Shown here: positions 30,615 through 30,920 of the stretch, in pieces | Numbering within the stretch: position 1 is the first letter of the stretch | Layout: every line of letters begins with the position of its first letter | NCBI GenBank assembly: GCA_017430675.1 | Contig: JAFRMM010000056.1 | Location: 1 to 30,920, forward strand | DNA: 30,920 nt | From: Prevotella sp. | GTDB lineage: Bacteria; Bacteroidota; Bacteroidia; Bacteroidales; Bacteroidaceae | Direction of reading: 5' to 3' | The notes under the pieces: model-generated | Database searches by the model: none | What the model was told of the DNA's origin: nothing | What the model saw: the letters and a program-made list of their open reading frames with translations, nothing else | Made by a program: the position numbers and the translations under genes

Positions 30615-30920
30615 ATGGGAAAAATCATAATTGCAGGTTTAGGTCCTGGCAGCAAGGAAGACATCACCCCCGCCGTACTCGAGGCAGTGCGCCAGGCGGA
30701 TGTCATCGTGGGGTATAAATACTATTTCCAGTTCATCGAACCGTATGTCTCCGAGGGTTGCGAGTGTATCGACACGGGGATGAAGAAAGAACGCGAACGT
30801 GCCGAACAGGCCTTTGCACTGGCAGAGCAGGGGAAGACCGTCGTGGTGATCTCTTCTGGTGATGCCGGTATCTACGGCATGGCCCCACTGATCTACGAGA
30901 TGTCACAGCGGGGGGGGGGG
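30615..30920 (+). CDS. cobJ: Precorrin-3B C17-methyltransferase (partial)
   Basis: The frame runs from ATG 30615 to the window end (102 codons). It begins MGKIIIAGLGPGSKEDITPA, and VIVGYKYYFQFIEPY and VVVISSGDAGIYGMAPLIYE are strong CobJ/CbiH signatures (the SSGDxGIYGMA motif distinguishes it from other SAM-dependent corrin methyltransferases). It contracts the ring and methylates C17 during corrin synthesis. The family is ~240-260 residues, so more than half is missing. In Bacteroidales this gene is often part of a longer fusion, which cannot be judged here. The final 11 bases are all G and may not be genuine. Confidence 0.9.
   Translation, partial: MGKIIIAGLGPGSKEDITPAVLEAVRQADVIVGYKYYFQFIEPYVSEGCECIDTGMKKERERAEQAFALAEQGKTVVVISSGDAGIYGMAPLIYEMSQRGGG

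Overview
The window looks like chromosomal DNA from a Bacteroidales bacterium, most likely Prevotella or a close relative. Reasons: promoters of the Bacteroidetes type (TAnnTTTG, sometimes with TTG about 19-20 bases upstream), almost no Shine-Dalgarno sites, a DUF6377-type regulator, LytS/LytTR two-component pairs, an anaerobic-type cobalamin cluster with a lipoprotein CbiK, and a Prevotella-like C-terminal tail on the first partial protein. The last 11 bases are all G, which looks like a contig-end artefact.

Layout. (1) 1-1421: 3' end of a probable secreted protein, then a class II fructose-bisphosphate aldolase in the opposite direction. (2) 1469-7872, minus strand: a six-gene operon tolC-like / macA-like / ABC ATPase / macB-like / LytS-type kinase / LytTR regulator, i.e. 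a tripartite export pump that carries its own sensor pair. (3) 7989-8759: a lipoprotein of unknown function. (4) 9048-13440, plus strand: an 829-residue outer-membrane beta-barrel protein, then a second LytS/LytTR pair, apparently starting from a leaderless promoter. (5) 13453-15117: a DUF6377-like membrane regulator.

(6) 15142-18556 is an accessory patch full of repeats: a 355-bp foldback element with 90-bp arms, two REP-like repeat families, a small protein with a CNF-like Cys/His arrangement whose tail is built from repeat DNA, a fimbrillin-like lipoprotein behind a 48-residue peptide gene, a (CA)9 tract, and a decayed toxin-antitoxin module between two 48-bp direct repeats. This patch abuts a broken cobC.

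(7) 18827-30920 is a cobalamin region. The minus-strand operon cbiA-cobQ-cbiB-cobU-cobT-cobS-(cobC remnant) covers a,c-diamide formation to nucleotide-loop assembly, with adjacent genes overlapping or nearly touching. Diverging from it, a cobalamin riboswitch precedes btuB-like / cbiK lipoprotein / second btuB-like, followed by a separately promoted precorrin-3B C17-methyltransferase gene cut by the window end. Together these handle corrinoid or cobalt uptake at the envelope and late cobamide synthesis.

I see no CRISPR array, tRNA, rRNA, transposase or integrase gene. The most unusual material is the accessory patch and its junction with cobC, the LytTR-like direct repeat upstream of the barrel protein, and the leaderless promoters.
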